Source of the DNA: Thermomicrobiales bacterium
GTDB lineage: Bacteria; Chloroflexota; Chloroflexia; Thermomicrobiales; UBA6265
DNA length: 33,539 bases
Assembly (NCBI GenBank): GCA_020432165.1
Contig: JAGQGU010000036.1
Location: 1-33,539, forward strand
Direction: 5' to 3'
In this document: positions 8,285-15,189 of the stretch, one piece after another
How the letters are laid out: each line of letters opens with the position of its first letter
Position numbering within the stretch: position 1 is the stretch's first letter
Made by a program: the position numbers and the translations under genes
The notes under the pieces: generated by a model
Databases searched by the model: none
What the model was told of the DNA's origin: nothing
Seen by the model: only the letters and a program-made list of their open reading frames with translations

Positions 8285-9012
8285 TGGGAGCGCAACACGT
8301 AACCGATTCCGCGCACTGTTTGCACGACGCGAGATTGATCGTTCGTTTCCAACGCGCGGCGGAGATTACCGATCACCACCTCAAGCACATTGGATTCGCC
8401 GTAGAAGTCTTCACCCCAAACACGCTGCATCAGGGTTTGGCGCGTTAGCACCTGATTCGGATGGCGCATCAGGATCACCAGGAGATCAAACTCGCGTGGA
8501 GTGAGTTCAATCACCTGATCGTCTCGACTGACGATGTGACTGGTGAGATTCACTGTGATATTTTCGAAGGTCAGCACTTCCTGATTGTTGGTGGATGTTG
8601 GGGTGGCACGCCGCAGAAGGGCGCGCACGCGTGCGACCAACTCGTCGAAATCGAAGGGCTTAATCAGATAGTCGTCGGCGCCAGCATCGAGTCCGTTGAC
8701 GCGATCGGCCACGGCGTCGCGCGCCGTTAGCATCAGAATCGGGAGTCGGGGAGTGCCTTCGGCCTCTTCCGCCGCGCGGACACGCTGGGTGATCTGAATA
8801 CCGTCGATACCCGGCAGCATCAGATCCAGCACGACCAGATCGGGTGGATTATCGCGCATCTGCAGCAACGCGTCGGTGCCATTGTCGACAACCGAGACAT
8901 CGAACCCTTCAAAGATCAGACCACGACGAACAAACCCGGAAATTGAGGGCTCATCTTCGACAATCAGGATTTGGCGGCTACGCTCGGTCGCATCGTTTTG
9001 TACTATTGCCAT
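8281..9012 (-). CDS. OmpR/PhoB-family response regulator
   Basis: A 243-residue DNA-binding response regulator. The receiver domain has the acidic pair in ILIVEDEPS, phospho-acceptor Asp63 in LVVLDLMLPGIDG, the Thr in MLTARDA and Lys118 in YLIKPFDFDEL. The C-terminal winged helix ends with the typical LRRALE...VVQTVRGIGYVLRSQ. I chose the ATG at 9012 because it places the receiver near the N-terminus. An earlier in-frame ATG exists near 9066, but the extension MWIMIRKIIRYIRG is not typical of the family, and neither start has a good ribosome site. It is upstream of and overlaps the kinase by 4 bp. Confidence 0.92.
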   Translation of the reverse strand: MAIVQNDATERSRQILIVEDEPSISGFVRRGLIFEGFDVSVVDNGTDALLQMRDNPPDLVVLDLMLPGIDGIQITQRVRAAEEAEGTPRLPILMLTARDAVADRVNGLDAGADDYLIKPFDFDELVARVRALLRRATPTSTNNQEVLTFENITVNLTSHIVSRDDQVIELTPREFDLLVILMRHPNQVLTRQTLMQRVWGEDFYGESNVLEVVIGNLRRALETNDQSRVVQTVRGIGYVLRSQ

Positions 9013-9103
9013 GGTGGAGTTGGTACCTCGAATGTACCGGATAATCTTTCGTATCATAATCCACACCGGTTATCGCCACCGCACCCGTGTTAGCTGGATA
9101 TAC

Positions 9104-9139
9104 ATAAGCGGCGAAACATCCTGGATGTCCGCCGCTTAC
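9104..9139. promoter_or_regulatory. Long hairpin in the divergent regulator/GNAT gap
   Basis: TAAGCGGCG (9105-9113) is perfectly repeated in inverted form as CGCCGCTTA (9130-9138), and an inner ACATC/GATGT stem closes a 3-nt loop. No T-tract follows on either strand. It lies about 95 bp upstream of the response regulator start and 128 bp upstream of the GNAT start, so it may be an operator, or a terminator left by a lost gene. The rest of the 254-bp gap shows nothing else clear. Confidence 0.4.
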
Positions 9140-9266
9140 GCATGGGGTGGGGAGGAGAGACGTTAGAAATGTTCATAGTTGTATTGAAAGTCCGAGTGAC
9201 CATTTCCAACTAGACTCATGATAGGTAAGCAGCCTGAATGTTCTCTGAAACGAACCTGAAAAAACC

Positions 9267-9800
9267 ATGAATTCATTCTCGGTGGAATCCATAACTGTTC
9301 CATATCGGCTGCGGGCGATTCGTGAGCTGGATCTGGAGGGGCTTCCGCAGCTCTTTCCGGAAAGCACCGTGCATGGTCGGGAATTGGCTGATCGGCGCGC
9401 CTGGTTGCGCGATGTGGAGAGTATCGCCTGGGGCAAGAATCCCCGGCTGCGACTGGTGTTGGAAGAGACATCTACCGGACGAGCGCTGGCAGGATTTACG
9501 TTTGATCGCAAGAGCGAAGCGGTAGCGATTCTTCGCTACGGATTTCGACCAACCACAGCGATGACACAGATTGCCGGATTTGTTCTGGCAAAGGAGTTCG
9601 CTTTCACCACGTTGCGGTTGATCGCACTGCGTACGGATATGGTGCAAGGACAGGACCCTCTGGCGAACATTCACGAGCAGATCGGCTATCGTCAGGCGGT
9701 GCGGCTACGAGAATGGTGGCGCGATGCCGAGGACAATGCCCTCGATCTCATCACCTATGAGGCGGTGAATCCGGACTGGGAGGCGAAGCATGGCCGATAA
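9267..9800 (+). CDS. GNAT-like N-acetyltransferase (divergent)
   Basis: A 177-residue protein with the strand and helix order of RimJ/RimL-type acetyltransferases: YRLRAIRELDLEGL at the start, RLVLEETSTGRALAGFTFDRKSEAVAILRYGF in the middle, then FVLAKEFAFTTLRLIALRTDMVQGQDPLANIHEQIGYRQAVRLREWW. The usual GxG acetyl-CoA loop is not obvious: RPTTAMTQIAGFVLA stands in its place. It may therefore be degenerate or bind its cofactor unusually. The start ATG at 9267 follows an A-rich stretch. It overlaps the next GNAT gene by 11 bp, which argues for an operon and perhaps a heterodimer. Confidence 0.65.
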   Translation: MNSFSVESITVPYRLRAIRELDLEGLPQLFPESTVHGRELADRRAWLRDVESIAWGKNPRLRLVLEETSTGRALAGFTFDRKSEAVAILRYGFRPTTAMTQIAGFVLAKEFAFTTLRLIALRTDMVQGQDPLANIHEQIGYRQAVRLREWWRDAEDNALDLITYEAVNPDWEAKHGR

Positions 9801-10347
9801 AGGCTACCAACCGGAGATGTTTGGCGAAGGCATATGGCTGCGTCCGCTGGAACCGCGGGATGCTCTGGCCATCGCACAGTCCACCGAGATTGTCGAAGAC
9901 TCTGCGCAACCGGTTCCCAATGTACCCACCAGCGAGACCGCCTACCGTAATTGGGTTGCAGCACAGGATGAATCCTCGCTTGTCTGGGTTGTTTGCCGCA
10001 CCGACGAGCAGGAGGCCATTGGCACGGCCAGCATCCGCAATATCGAAATGGGTACGCGCACCGCCGAGACCGGTATGGGCCTCTTCTACCCGGAAGATCG
10101 GGGCAAGGGGATTGGCCAGGAGGTCAAGGCGCTTGTACTCGACTTCGCGTTCGAGGTTATGGGACTGCATTGTGTGCGTTGCACGATCGATGCCCGCAAT
10201 ACTCGCAGCCGACGTTCAGTGGAGAAGAGTGGGTACGTTCTGGCCGGTTCCTACACCGCCGACATCCCTGTCGGTTTAGGCGAATATGCGGATACGCTTG
10301 TCTACCAGCTACTCGCCTCCGATTGGCGCGCGGCGAAATTAGGGTAG
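9790..10347 (+). CDS. GNAT N-acetyltransferase, RimJ/RimL type
   Basis: A 185-residue acetyltransferase with complete family features: IWLRPLEPRDALAIAQ at the N-terminus, AIGTASIRNIEMGTRTAETGMGLF, the acetyl-CoA loop PEDRGKGIGQEVKALVLDFAF, and NTRSRRSVEKSGYVLAG. The acceptor may be a protein N-terminus, an antibiotic or a small amine; it cannot be told from sequence. The ATG at 9790 lies inside the end of the preceding GNAT gene. Its stop codon falls inside the strong hairpin that separates it from the convergent small acidic gene. Confidence 0.85.
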   Translation: MADKGYQPEMFGEGIWLRPLEPRDALAIAQSTEIVEDSAQPVPNVPTSETAYRNWVAAQDESSLVWVVCRTDEQEAIGTASIRNIEMGTRTAETGMGLFYPEDRGKGIGQEVKALVLDFAFEVMGLHCVRCTIDARNTRSRRSVEKSGYVLAGSYTADIPVGLGEYADTLVYQLLASDWRAAKLG

Positions 10348-10380
10348 GCGCATCCCGAAAGGGTCTGCGCCTACCCTAAT
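10338..10380. terminator. Bidirectional hairpin spanning two convergent stop codons
   Basis: A perfect 15-bp inverted repeat, ATTAGGGTAGGCGCA (10338-10352) with TGCGCCTACCCTAAT (10366-10380), has an inner CCC-GAAA-GGG hairpin in the loop. It contains the TAG of the plus-strand GNAT gene, and its last base is the first of the minus-strand gene's stop. There is no T-tract, but the stem is very stable. Confidence 0.7.
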
Positions 10381-10706
10381 CATCCTTCCAGAATTCGTGC
10401 CAATCCCCGTGTCAATGCATCCGGGGAAGCAACCAGCGCGGCATCGAGCGCACCCGAGAGGGCCGCATCCAGATCACGTAGCGCTGCCAGCGCCTCTTCG
10501 TCGATCACCTCAATAACCGTCTCGAGGTCGCCTTCCTCATCGTCAACTGCCAGCATGGAACTGACCAGGGGATCGCCGCTAAGTACGAGCGTCCACTCAT
10601 CTCCGATGATATGTAGTTCGCCCGCGTCACTCCCGAGTTCGATATCATCAGCGGCAATCTGTTCCGCGAAGACGTGCTCCACTATCTCGCGCAGGCTCTC
10701 ACTCAT
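10380..10706 (-). CDS. Small acidic protein, unknown
   Basis: A 108-residue, strongly acidic protein that I do not recognise. It begins MSESLREIVEHVFAEQIAADD, has a beta-like central part (ELHIIGDEWTLVLSGDP), an acidic stretch (VDDEEGDLETVIEVIDEE) and an alanine/leucine-rich helical end. There are no cysteines and no membrane segments. It overlaps the upstream ureohydrolase-family gene by 8 bp, so it is likely to be translated with it and could be a partner or regulator, but nothing shows this directly. Confidence 0.65.
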   Translation of the reverse strand: MSESLREIVEHVFAEQIAADDIELGSDAGELHIIGDEWTLVLSGDPLVSSMLAVDDEEGDLETVIEVIDEEALAALRDLDAALSGALDAALVASPDALTRGLARILEG

Positions 10707-11601
10707 CGGCAGGTTCTTTCGGCTTCAGCGACCAATCCGTCAGCGATTGCTCCAGCACTGCGAGGGTCGAGTTGATCGACTTCTCTCCGCGCGAACCACC
10801 ACCCGGATTCAGACTGGTAATGCAGACAACCACCGTTGTGCCATGCTTGGTTACTTCCCGAATCATCCACGCGAGCTGACGCGGTGAGAGGCCATTCGCT
10901 TCAGGCGTCGAAGCACTCGGGACGTACTGCGGGTCGAGCACATCGAGATCGACATTCACCACGATCACATCGGTACGACTGGCGAGTCGCTCGATAGCCG
11001 CCTCAAACAGCTGGCTGCGTTGGGAGCTCTTGGCTTCGATCAGCCGCACATCCGTGCTTTTTAGCAACGTACGTTCCTTGTCGTCCAGCATGCGCACACC
11101 CGCGACCACAATGTGATCGGTGGGAAGCGTGTGGGCCAGGTTCGCATTCTCGCGCCAAATTGGTCCGGCCAGACCGGCCAGGATCGCCACCGGCATTCCG
11201 GCGAGGATACCGCTGAAGCTGGTTTCCGGTGTATTGAAATCGGCGTGAGCATCGATCCAGACAAGTCCGATCTTCGAGCCCGGCCGGGCAACCTCAACAC
11301 CGCTGATAACGCCGATGGTAGCGGTATCGTCACCCGCGATCACCAGTACGGGATCGCCATCCTCAAGTGACTCCGCCACAATGCGGGCTGTGTTCCGCCC
11401 GAGCGCACCGATATTGGCGGCAATCGGGCCGCTGACGCGTTCTTCATCCTTGAGGATGCTCTCCACAGGATCGCTTGTACTCACACCGACAGCATCGAGC
11501 CGGTTGCGCAATCCGGACCGCAGCAGCGCTTTCGGTCCGCGACCCATGCCATCCTGATACTCATCGTAGCGATACGGGACTGTGACAATATGGACAGGCA
11601 T
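10699..11601 (-). CDS. Arginase/agmatinase-family protein (ureohydrolase fold)
   Basis: A 300-residue protein of the binuclear manganese ureohydrolase family (arginase, agmatinase, formimidoylglutamase). Metal motifs seen: IDAHADFNTP (Asp117, His119, Asp121) and VDLDVLDP (Asp218, Asp220). The first metal motif, usually GGDHS, reads AGDDTATIG, so the expected histidine is Asp92; family function with an altered metal site is the safest call. The C-terminal SLNPGGGSRGEKSIN replaces the usual E-x-N-P-x-x-D. The ATG at 11601 is chosen because GGGGGAG lies 9 nt upstream; a TTG at 11619 would sit before that site. The downstream acidic gene overlaps it. Confidence 0.85.
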   Translation of the reverse strand: MPVHIVTVPYRYDEYQDGMGRGPKALLRSGLRNRLDAVGVSTSDPVESILKDEERVSGPIAANIGALGRNTARIVAESLEDGDPVLVIAGDDTATIGVISGVEVARPGSKIGLVWIDAHADFNTPETSFSGILAGMPVAILAGLAGPIWRENANLAHTLPTDHIVVAGVRMLDDKERTLLKSTDVRLIEAKSSQRSQLFEAAIERLASRTDVIVVNVDLDVLDPQYVPSASTPEANGLSPRQLAWMIREVTKHGTTVVVCITSLNPGGGSRGEKSINSTLAVLEQSLTDWSLKPKEPADE

Positions 11602-11751
11602 GGTTCGTCTCTCCCCCAAATAATCATGTCAGTGCAACTGGATACACTCTACATTCGTATAATACTTGCTGCCACTGCCGGATGAGGCATTTCCTCCCGG
11701 TTTGGCGATACAACCGGATCCAGACTCGAGACGCTGGCGATTGGACAACCT

Positions 11752-12231
11752 ATGGTGCAGTCACAACAGAATCACTATCGGTTGTTGAATGTGCCATTCA
11801 GCGCTTCGCGGAAAGAGATCGTGGCCGCCTATCGTAAAGAGATTCGGCAATGGCACCCGGATCAGTTCAAGGGAACCGACAAATCGCTGGCGGAGGAATA
11901 CTCCCGCCAACTGAACCAGGCCTACAGCATACTCAGCGATCCCCATAAGCGTGCAGAATACGATCGCTCCATCCGTGTGGAGGCGCTCCAGGCGCAAATT
12001 ATGGAGCGCTACGTCGCGGGCTCCGGTAGCTGGAATCTGGATGGCAATGGTCCGCTACCCGCGGATGCTCCTCGTCGAGCCATGACGGAGCGCGAGAAAC
12101 GGGAACGTCGCTACACCGATCGCAATGCCATGCGCAGCCTGATCATTACGTTCGCGATATTGGCACTCGCTGCGATTGCGTTGCTACTGCTCTTCGCCCT
12201 CTTTGAGAACTCGGTCGCCGCGGTTTTTTAG
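11752..12231 (+). CDS. Membrane-anchored J-domain protein
   Basis: A 159-residue DnaJ-domain protein. The J domain fills residues 7-72 (HYRLLNVPFSASRKEIVAAYR...NQAYSILSDPHKRAEYD) with the essential HPD at 35-37 (WHPDQF), so it should stimulate an Hsp70 ATPase. There is no G/F region, zinc finger or substrate-binding domain, so it is a class III (type C) J-protein. A basic stretch (REKRERRYTDRNAMRS, about 114-129) precedes one C-terminal membrane helix (about 130-151), a tail-anchor arrangement with the J domain in the cytosol. A TATAAT at 11658-11663 lies upstream, but the leader would be long. Confidence 0.88.
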   Translation: MVQSQQNHYRLLNVPFSASRKEIVAAYRKEIRQWHPDQFKGTDKSLAEEYSRQLNQAYSILSDPHKRAEYDRSIRVEALQAQIMERYVAGSGSWNLDGNGPLPADAPRRAMTEREKRERRYTDRNAMRSLIITFAILALAAIALLLLFALFENSVAAVF

Positions 12232-12236
12232 AGTGG

Positions 12237-12346
12237 GTGTTGTTATGTATGAGATCGGTAGTAGGGGAGCTTGTCTCCCCTTGGGGCAGATAAACTGCCC
12301 CGCTACCAATCCGTGCACGTGTTAGTACATCCGGAGCCGGCTCTAA
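12237..12346. repeat. Dispersed structured intergenic repeat, copy A1
   Basis: This non-coding stretch recurs, with few changes, at 33395-33518. Two hairpins lie side by side, GGGGAG/CTCCCC (12264-12269/12275-12280) and GGGGCAG/CTGCCCC (12283-12289/12295-12301), enclosed by GGTAG/CTACC (12257-12261/12303-12307), giving a three-way junction. It ends in the palindrome GAGCCGGCTC. No transposase is present, so it looks like a REP- or MITE-type element. Confidence 0.85.
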
Positions 12347-12394
12347 AGCGGATTCGCTATGTGTTGTTATGTATGAGATCGGTGGCGGGGGAGC
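12347..12394. repeat. Truncated tandem copy A2 of the dispersed repeat
   Basis: Immediately after copy A1, the sequence restarts with AGCGGATTCGCTATGTGTTG and continues through GAGATCGGTGG and GGGGGAGC, matching the first 48 or so bases of the copy at 33395. It then loses similarity where the first hairpin should close. This shows a second, 3'-truncated unit in tandem, abutting the 3' end of the rhodanese gene. Confidence 0.75.
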
Positions 12395-12421
12395 AGTGTG
12401 CTTTTACTTCTGGACCCAATC

Positions 12422-13492
12422 TCAGGTTAGGTCCGTTGGCTCCTCAGTCGGTGTTGGTTCCGGTATCACCGGGGTAACAACAGGACTGGCGGCAGGAGAG
12501 GCAATGGGCTCCGGGATCTGGAACGAATCCGTCTCGATCGGCAATGAGGCATCTTGTCCCCAGGCGGCATACCCCTCCTGATAAATGCGGACATTGTCAT
12601 AGTCCGCGATATGCAGCGCCAACCACATATTGCCGGATTGATGGGCGAAGAGACTGTAGACAATGACGTCATCGTCCGGTGAGATCCCGTTTGCTTCGAA
12701 AATCTCGCGTAGGTCCGCCGCGGATTTGAATGTGCCGTCCTCGCGCATAACATCGGCAGTGAGGATATTGATGGCACCGGGGATATGCCCCTCTCGCGTC
12801 GTGCCATTCACCGTGTCTTGCATCTGCTCACTATCACGCGTGTCGATGATTTTGGTACCGTCATTAATTGCGTTGCTGACACCCTCGGTTTTGACAAGGA
12901 ATGCGGTATCCGTGGTAGGAGTCGCCTGTATGGAGTCATCGACGGCGGGCGCCGCATCCGTAGTCAGTTCACCCCCTGCGCCAATCCAGGCGGCAAGGCC
13001 ACCGTCCAGTACCTGCACATCGGTGTATCCATTGATCTGCATCACCCAAAGCAGCCAGGTGGCACGCTCGGAACCGTTGCTGTCATAGATCACCACGTGG
13101 GCATCCTGGGGTATATGCAGATTGAGGAATCCGAAAACACCTGTACCAGATGCCAACTGGCTGATCTTGTCTGGTTCGGAGTAGTTGCTGGCGTGCGCGC
13201 TCATGGCATCTTGCCACCAGATGTGATGCGCGTTGGGAATGTGACCGAGATCGTATTGTCGCTGATCACCCAGATCAAGAATGTAGTCAACCTGATCCAG
13301 GTTCCCCAGTAGCCATTGAGCATCGACCAGGCCACTGCGTGTCTCCCCGGTGATCGCAGGTGTCGCCGAAATACCTTCAATCGGATCAGCCTCCTGATCG
13401 CGATCGATACGCACACCAATCGCACCGATGACCAGAACGGCGACAACGGCGAACGCGATCATGGCGAGGTAATTCTTGATGACAGACCGCAT
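12422..13492 (-). CDS. Membrane-anchored tandem rhodanese-like protein lacking catalytic cysteine
   Basis: A 356-residue protein with an N-terminal membrane helix (about residues 8-28), two rhodanese domains outside the membrane (about 60-175 and 200-318) and a Pro/Thr-rich tail. Both domains keep fold motifs: YDLGHIPNAHHI and VQVLDGGLAAW in the first, DTRDSEQ...EGHIPGAINI and VRIYQEGYAAWG in the second. The loop that should hold the catalytic cysteine reads VVIYDSNGSERA (about 133-144) and VIVYSLFAHQSG (about 276-287, Ser280), so neither domain has the sulfur-carrying Cys. Thiosulfate sulfurtransferase activity is therefore unlikely; a binding role is inferred. The ATG at 13492 has GGGAGAG 8 nt upstream. 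Confidence 0.87.
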   Translation of the reverse strand: MRSVIKNYLAMIAFAVVAVLVIGAIGVRIDRDQEADPIEGISATPAITGETRSGLVDAQWLLGNLDQVDYILDLGDQRQYDLGHIPNAHHIWWQDAMSAHASNYSEPDKISQLASGTGVFGFLNLHIPQDAHVVIYDSNGSERATWLLWVMQINGYTDVQVLDGGLAAWIGAGGELTTDAAPAVDDSIQATPTTDTAFLVKTEGVSNAINDGTKIIDTRDSEQMQDTVNGTTREGHIPGAINILTADVMREDGTFKSAADLREIFEANGISPDDDVIVYSLFAHQSGNMWLALHIADYDNVRIYQEGYAAWGQDASLPIETDSFQIPEPIASPAASPVVTPVIPEPTPTEEPTDLT

Positions 13493-13580
13493 GCAGCACA
13501 CTCTCCCAAGACAAGATGTTCTGGCTAATGGTACCCGACCGTGAGGCGGGGGACACAGGACTCAATACTTGCCCAGGCCA

Positions 13581-13614
13581 CAAGAAAACCCGGCTGTTCT
13601 ATGGACAGCCGGGT
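13581..13614 (-). terminator. Rho-independent terminator of the ECF/SIMPL operon
   Basis: ACCCGGCTGT (13588-13597) and ACAGCCGGGT (13605-13614) form a perfect 10-bp stem with a 7-nt loop. On the minus strand it is followed by TTTTCTTG. It lies 21 bp after the stop of the SIMPL-domain gene and separates the operon from the rhodanese gene. Confidence 0.9.
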
Positions 13615-13634
13615 GAATGCAGGGCCTCGGGCTA

Positions 13635-14423
13635 TTAGTTTGCCGGGGTGGATTCCGGCTGAATCGTGCCATTCGGCTCAATCGTCCAGGTTGTCTCCAC
13701 GCGCACGGTGATCCTGGTTGTGCCGGCGCTAACATCGACCGGATTCGATACCATGTCCGCTGCGGCAGTCATTGGGGCTGCTTCTGCGGTGTCGTAGGTC
13801 CCCCCGTCCTTGGCGGTCGGCTGCGGACTGCTGCTCTCATAGAGGCTGAACAGACCGGTAATGGTGGCATCGGAACCAAAGGCGTAGTCTTCTGCCTTCT
13901 GGCGAGCATCGGCAATTGCCAGCTTGCGTGCTTCCTGAATGTGTGGACTCGGATCGCTGACACCAAAGCTGATTGAACTGACATAGTCAGCGCCCAACGT
14001 TACGGTTTGGTCCAGCAACTCACCGACCAGATCGATATCACGCACGGTGATACTGATCGTCATGCGCACCACGTAGCTTTCGATGCTGACGAAGTTGCCA
14101 TTGCGGTCGTACTTGTTCTCTGGTGTCACCTGATAGGAGGAGGTAACAATGTCCTTCTGGTCGATACCCGCTTCCAGAAGGGCCGCGGTGATGGCATTGG
14201 CTTCGTTGGTGACTTCATCTTGTGCGGGCTTCAACGTTTCGTCACGAGCTTCCATACCGACGCTGAATGTGGCCATATCTGGCTCAACGGTAACGATACC
14301 TGTTCCTGACGTGCTGATGGTACGTTGTGGTTCATACATTTCTTGCGCGCTCACGAGTGGGGAGGCAATAAGGGTAAGGGAGGTTAGCACTGCCACAGCG
14401 GCAATGCGCAAACTGCGGATCAT
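13635..14423 (-). CDS. SIMPL-domain (DUF541) exported protein
   Basis: A 262-residue secreted protein. The signal peptide covers about residues 1-27 (MIRSLRIAAVAVL...LVSA, cleavage before QEMYE). The mature protein starts with the SIMPL-family pattern RTISTSGTGIVTVEPDMATFSVGMEARDET, followed by ALLEAGIDQKDIVTSSYQVTPENKYD, SYVVRMTISITVRDIDLVGELLDQTVTLGADYVSSISF, ARKLAIADARQKAEDYA and a final TRITVRVETTWTIE strand. Members form BP26-like periplasmic or surface ring assemblies; function is poorly defined. The ATG at 14423 has GGAG 8 nt upstream and starts the signal peptide. It is the third gene of the ECF operon, 16 bp after the anti-sigma stop. Confidence 0.88.
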   Translation of the reverse strand: MIRSLRIAAVAVLTSLTLIASPLVSAQEMYEPQRTISTSGTGIVTVEPDMATFSVGMEARDETLKPAQDEVTNEANAITAALLEAGIDQKDIVTSSYQVTPENKYDRNGNFVSIESYVVRMTISITVRDIDLVGELLDQTVTLGADYVSSISFGVSDPSPHIQEARKLAIADARQKAEDYAFGSDATITGLFSLYESSSPQPTAKDGGTYDTAEAAPMTAAADMVSNPVDVSAGTTRITVRVETTWTIEPNGTIQPESTPAN

Positions 14424-14439
14424 ATTGGTTCTCCAGTTC

Positions 14440-15111
14440 CTAGCTGACGGTGCCAGCCCGATATCGTAGAAGGATCCAACAGGCGATTGCTGCCAACGCG
14501 ACGATGCCAATGCTAACGGTCGTCAGTTCGATTGCTGTCAGGCCGCTATCCTGGACCTGCGCTGTGGTATCGACACGAGCAAGTTCTGCTTCGATCGCGC
14601 TGCTTTCGGCGGCGGCGGATTCTCCGGTTTCCCGAACCTCACCACGCGAAAGCGCTGCCGCGGATTCCTGATTCTGTGACGCATTGGTGGACGAATCGGT
14701 TTCTCCTACCAGCGCGACATCGTTCGAGGTGGTGTTTTCTTCACCGAACAGTCCACCCAGCTGTGCTCCGCCCAATGCGATGAAGACTACTGCCGCAGCA
14801 ATCGCGACAATGCGTACGACCTTCTCGGCCAGCACGATTCTGGTGCTCCGAATAGGTGTCGGCGAGGCGGGGCTACTCAAGGGAGATGGTGAGGCCACCA
14901 TCTCTTTGGTCAACGCAAAAGAACGCGGAACATCGACTTCCCCCAATGCCGCGAAGGTGTTCTTGATTGTTGTCAGCGCATCAAGTTCTTCCGTGCATGC
15001 CGAACATGCGGCCAGATGCGCCAAAATGGCCGGCATTTCTGCCGACACGATTTCCCCATCCAGATATGCGCTGAGCTCTTCTGTAGTGAGATGTTGCGTA
15101 CTCATGCTCAT
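14440..15111 (-). CDS. Zinc-finger anti-sigma factor (transmembrane)
   Basis: A 223-residue anti-sigma factor. The N-terminal anti-sigma domain contains LSAYLDGEI and the HxxxCxxC zinc motif (His32, Cys36, Cys39). A membrane helix at about 97-120 (VVRIVAIAAAVVFIALGG) is followed by an Asn/Ser/Glu-rich extracytoplasmic part and a second helix at about 192-216 near the C-terminus. It should hold the sigma factor encoded just upstream (78-bp gap) at the membrane and release it on an envelope or redox signal. The ATG at 15111 follows GGAAG at close spacing; an alternative ATG two codons on makes no difference to function. Confidence 0.88.
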   Translation of the reverse strand: MSMSTQHLTTEELSAYLDGEIVSAEMPAILAHLAACSACTEELDALTTIKNTFAALGEVDVPRSFALTKEMVASPSPLSSPASPTPIRSTRIVLAEKVVRIVAIAAAVVFIALGGAQLGGLFGEENTTSNDVALVGETDSSTNASQNQESAAALSRGEVRETGESAAAESSAIEAELARVDTTAQVQDSGLTAIELTTVSIGIVALAAIACWILLRYRAGTVS

Positions 15112-15189
15112 TCTGCTTCCGATATGTATTGAGCCTCGATATGAACGCCGTTGTTCACATCCTGCGATTCCCGGACTCCGATCCCAAAA

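Noticed and set aside
12271-12477. Open frame in the dispersed repeat region
   Set aside because: It lies in a hairpin-rich repeat that recurs at 33395 with changes that do not respect codons, and it has no ribosome site.
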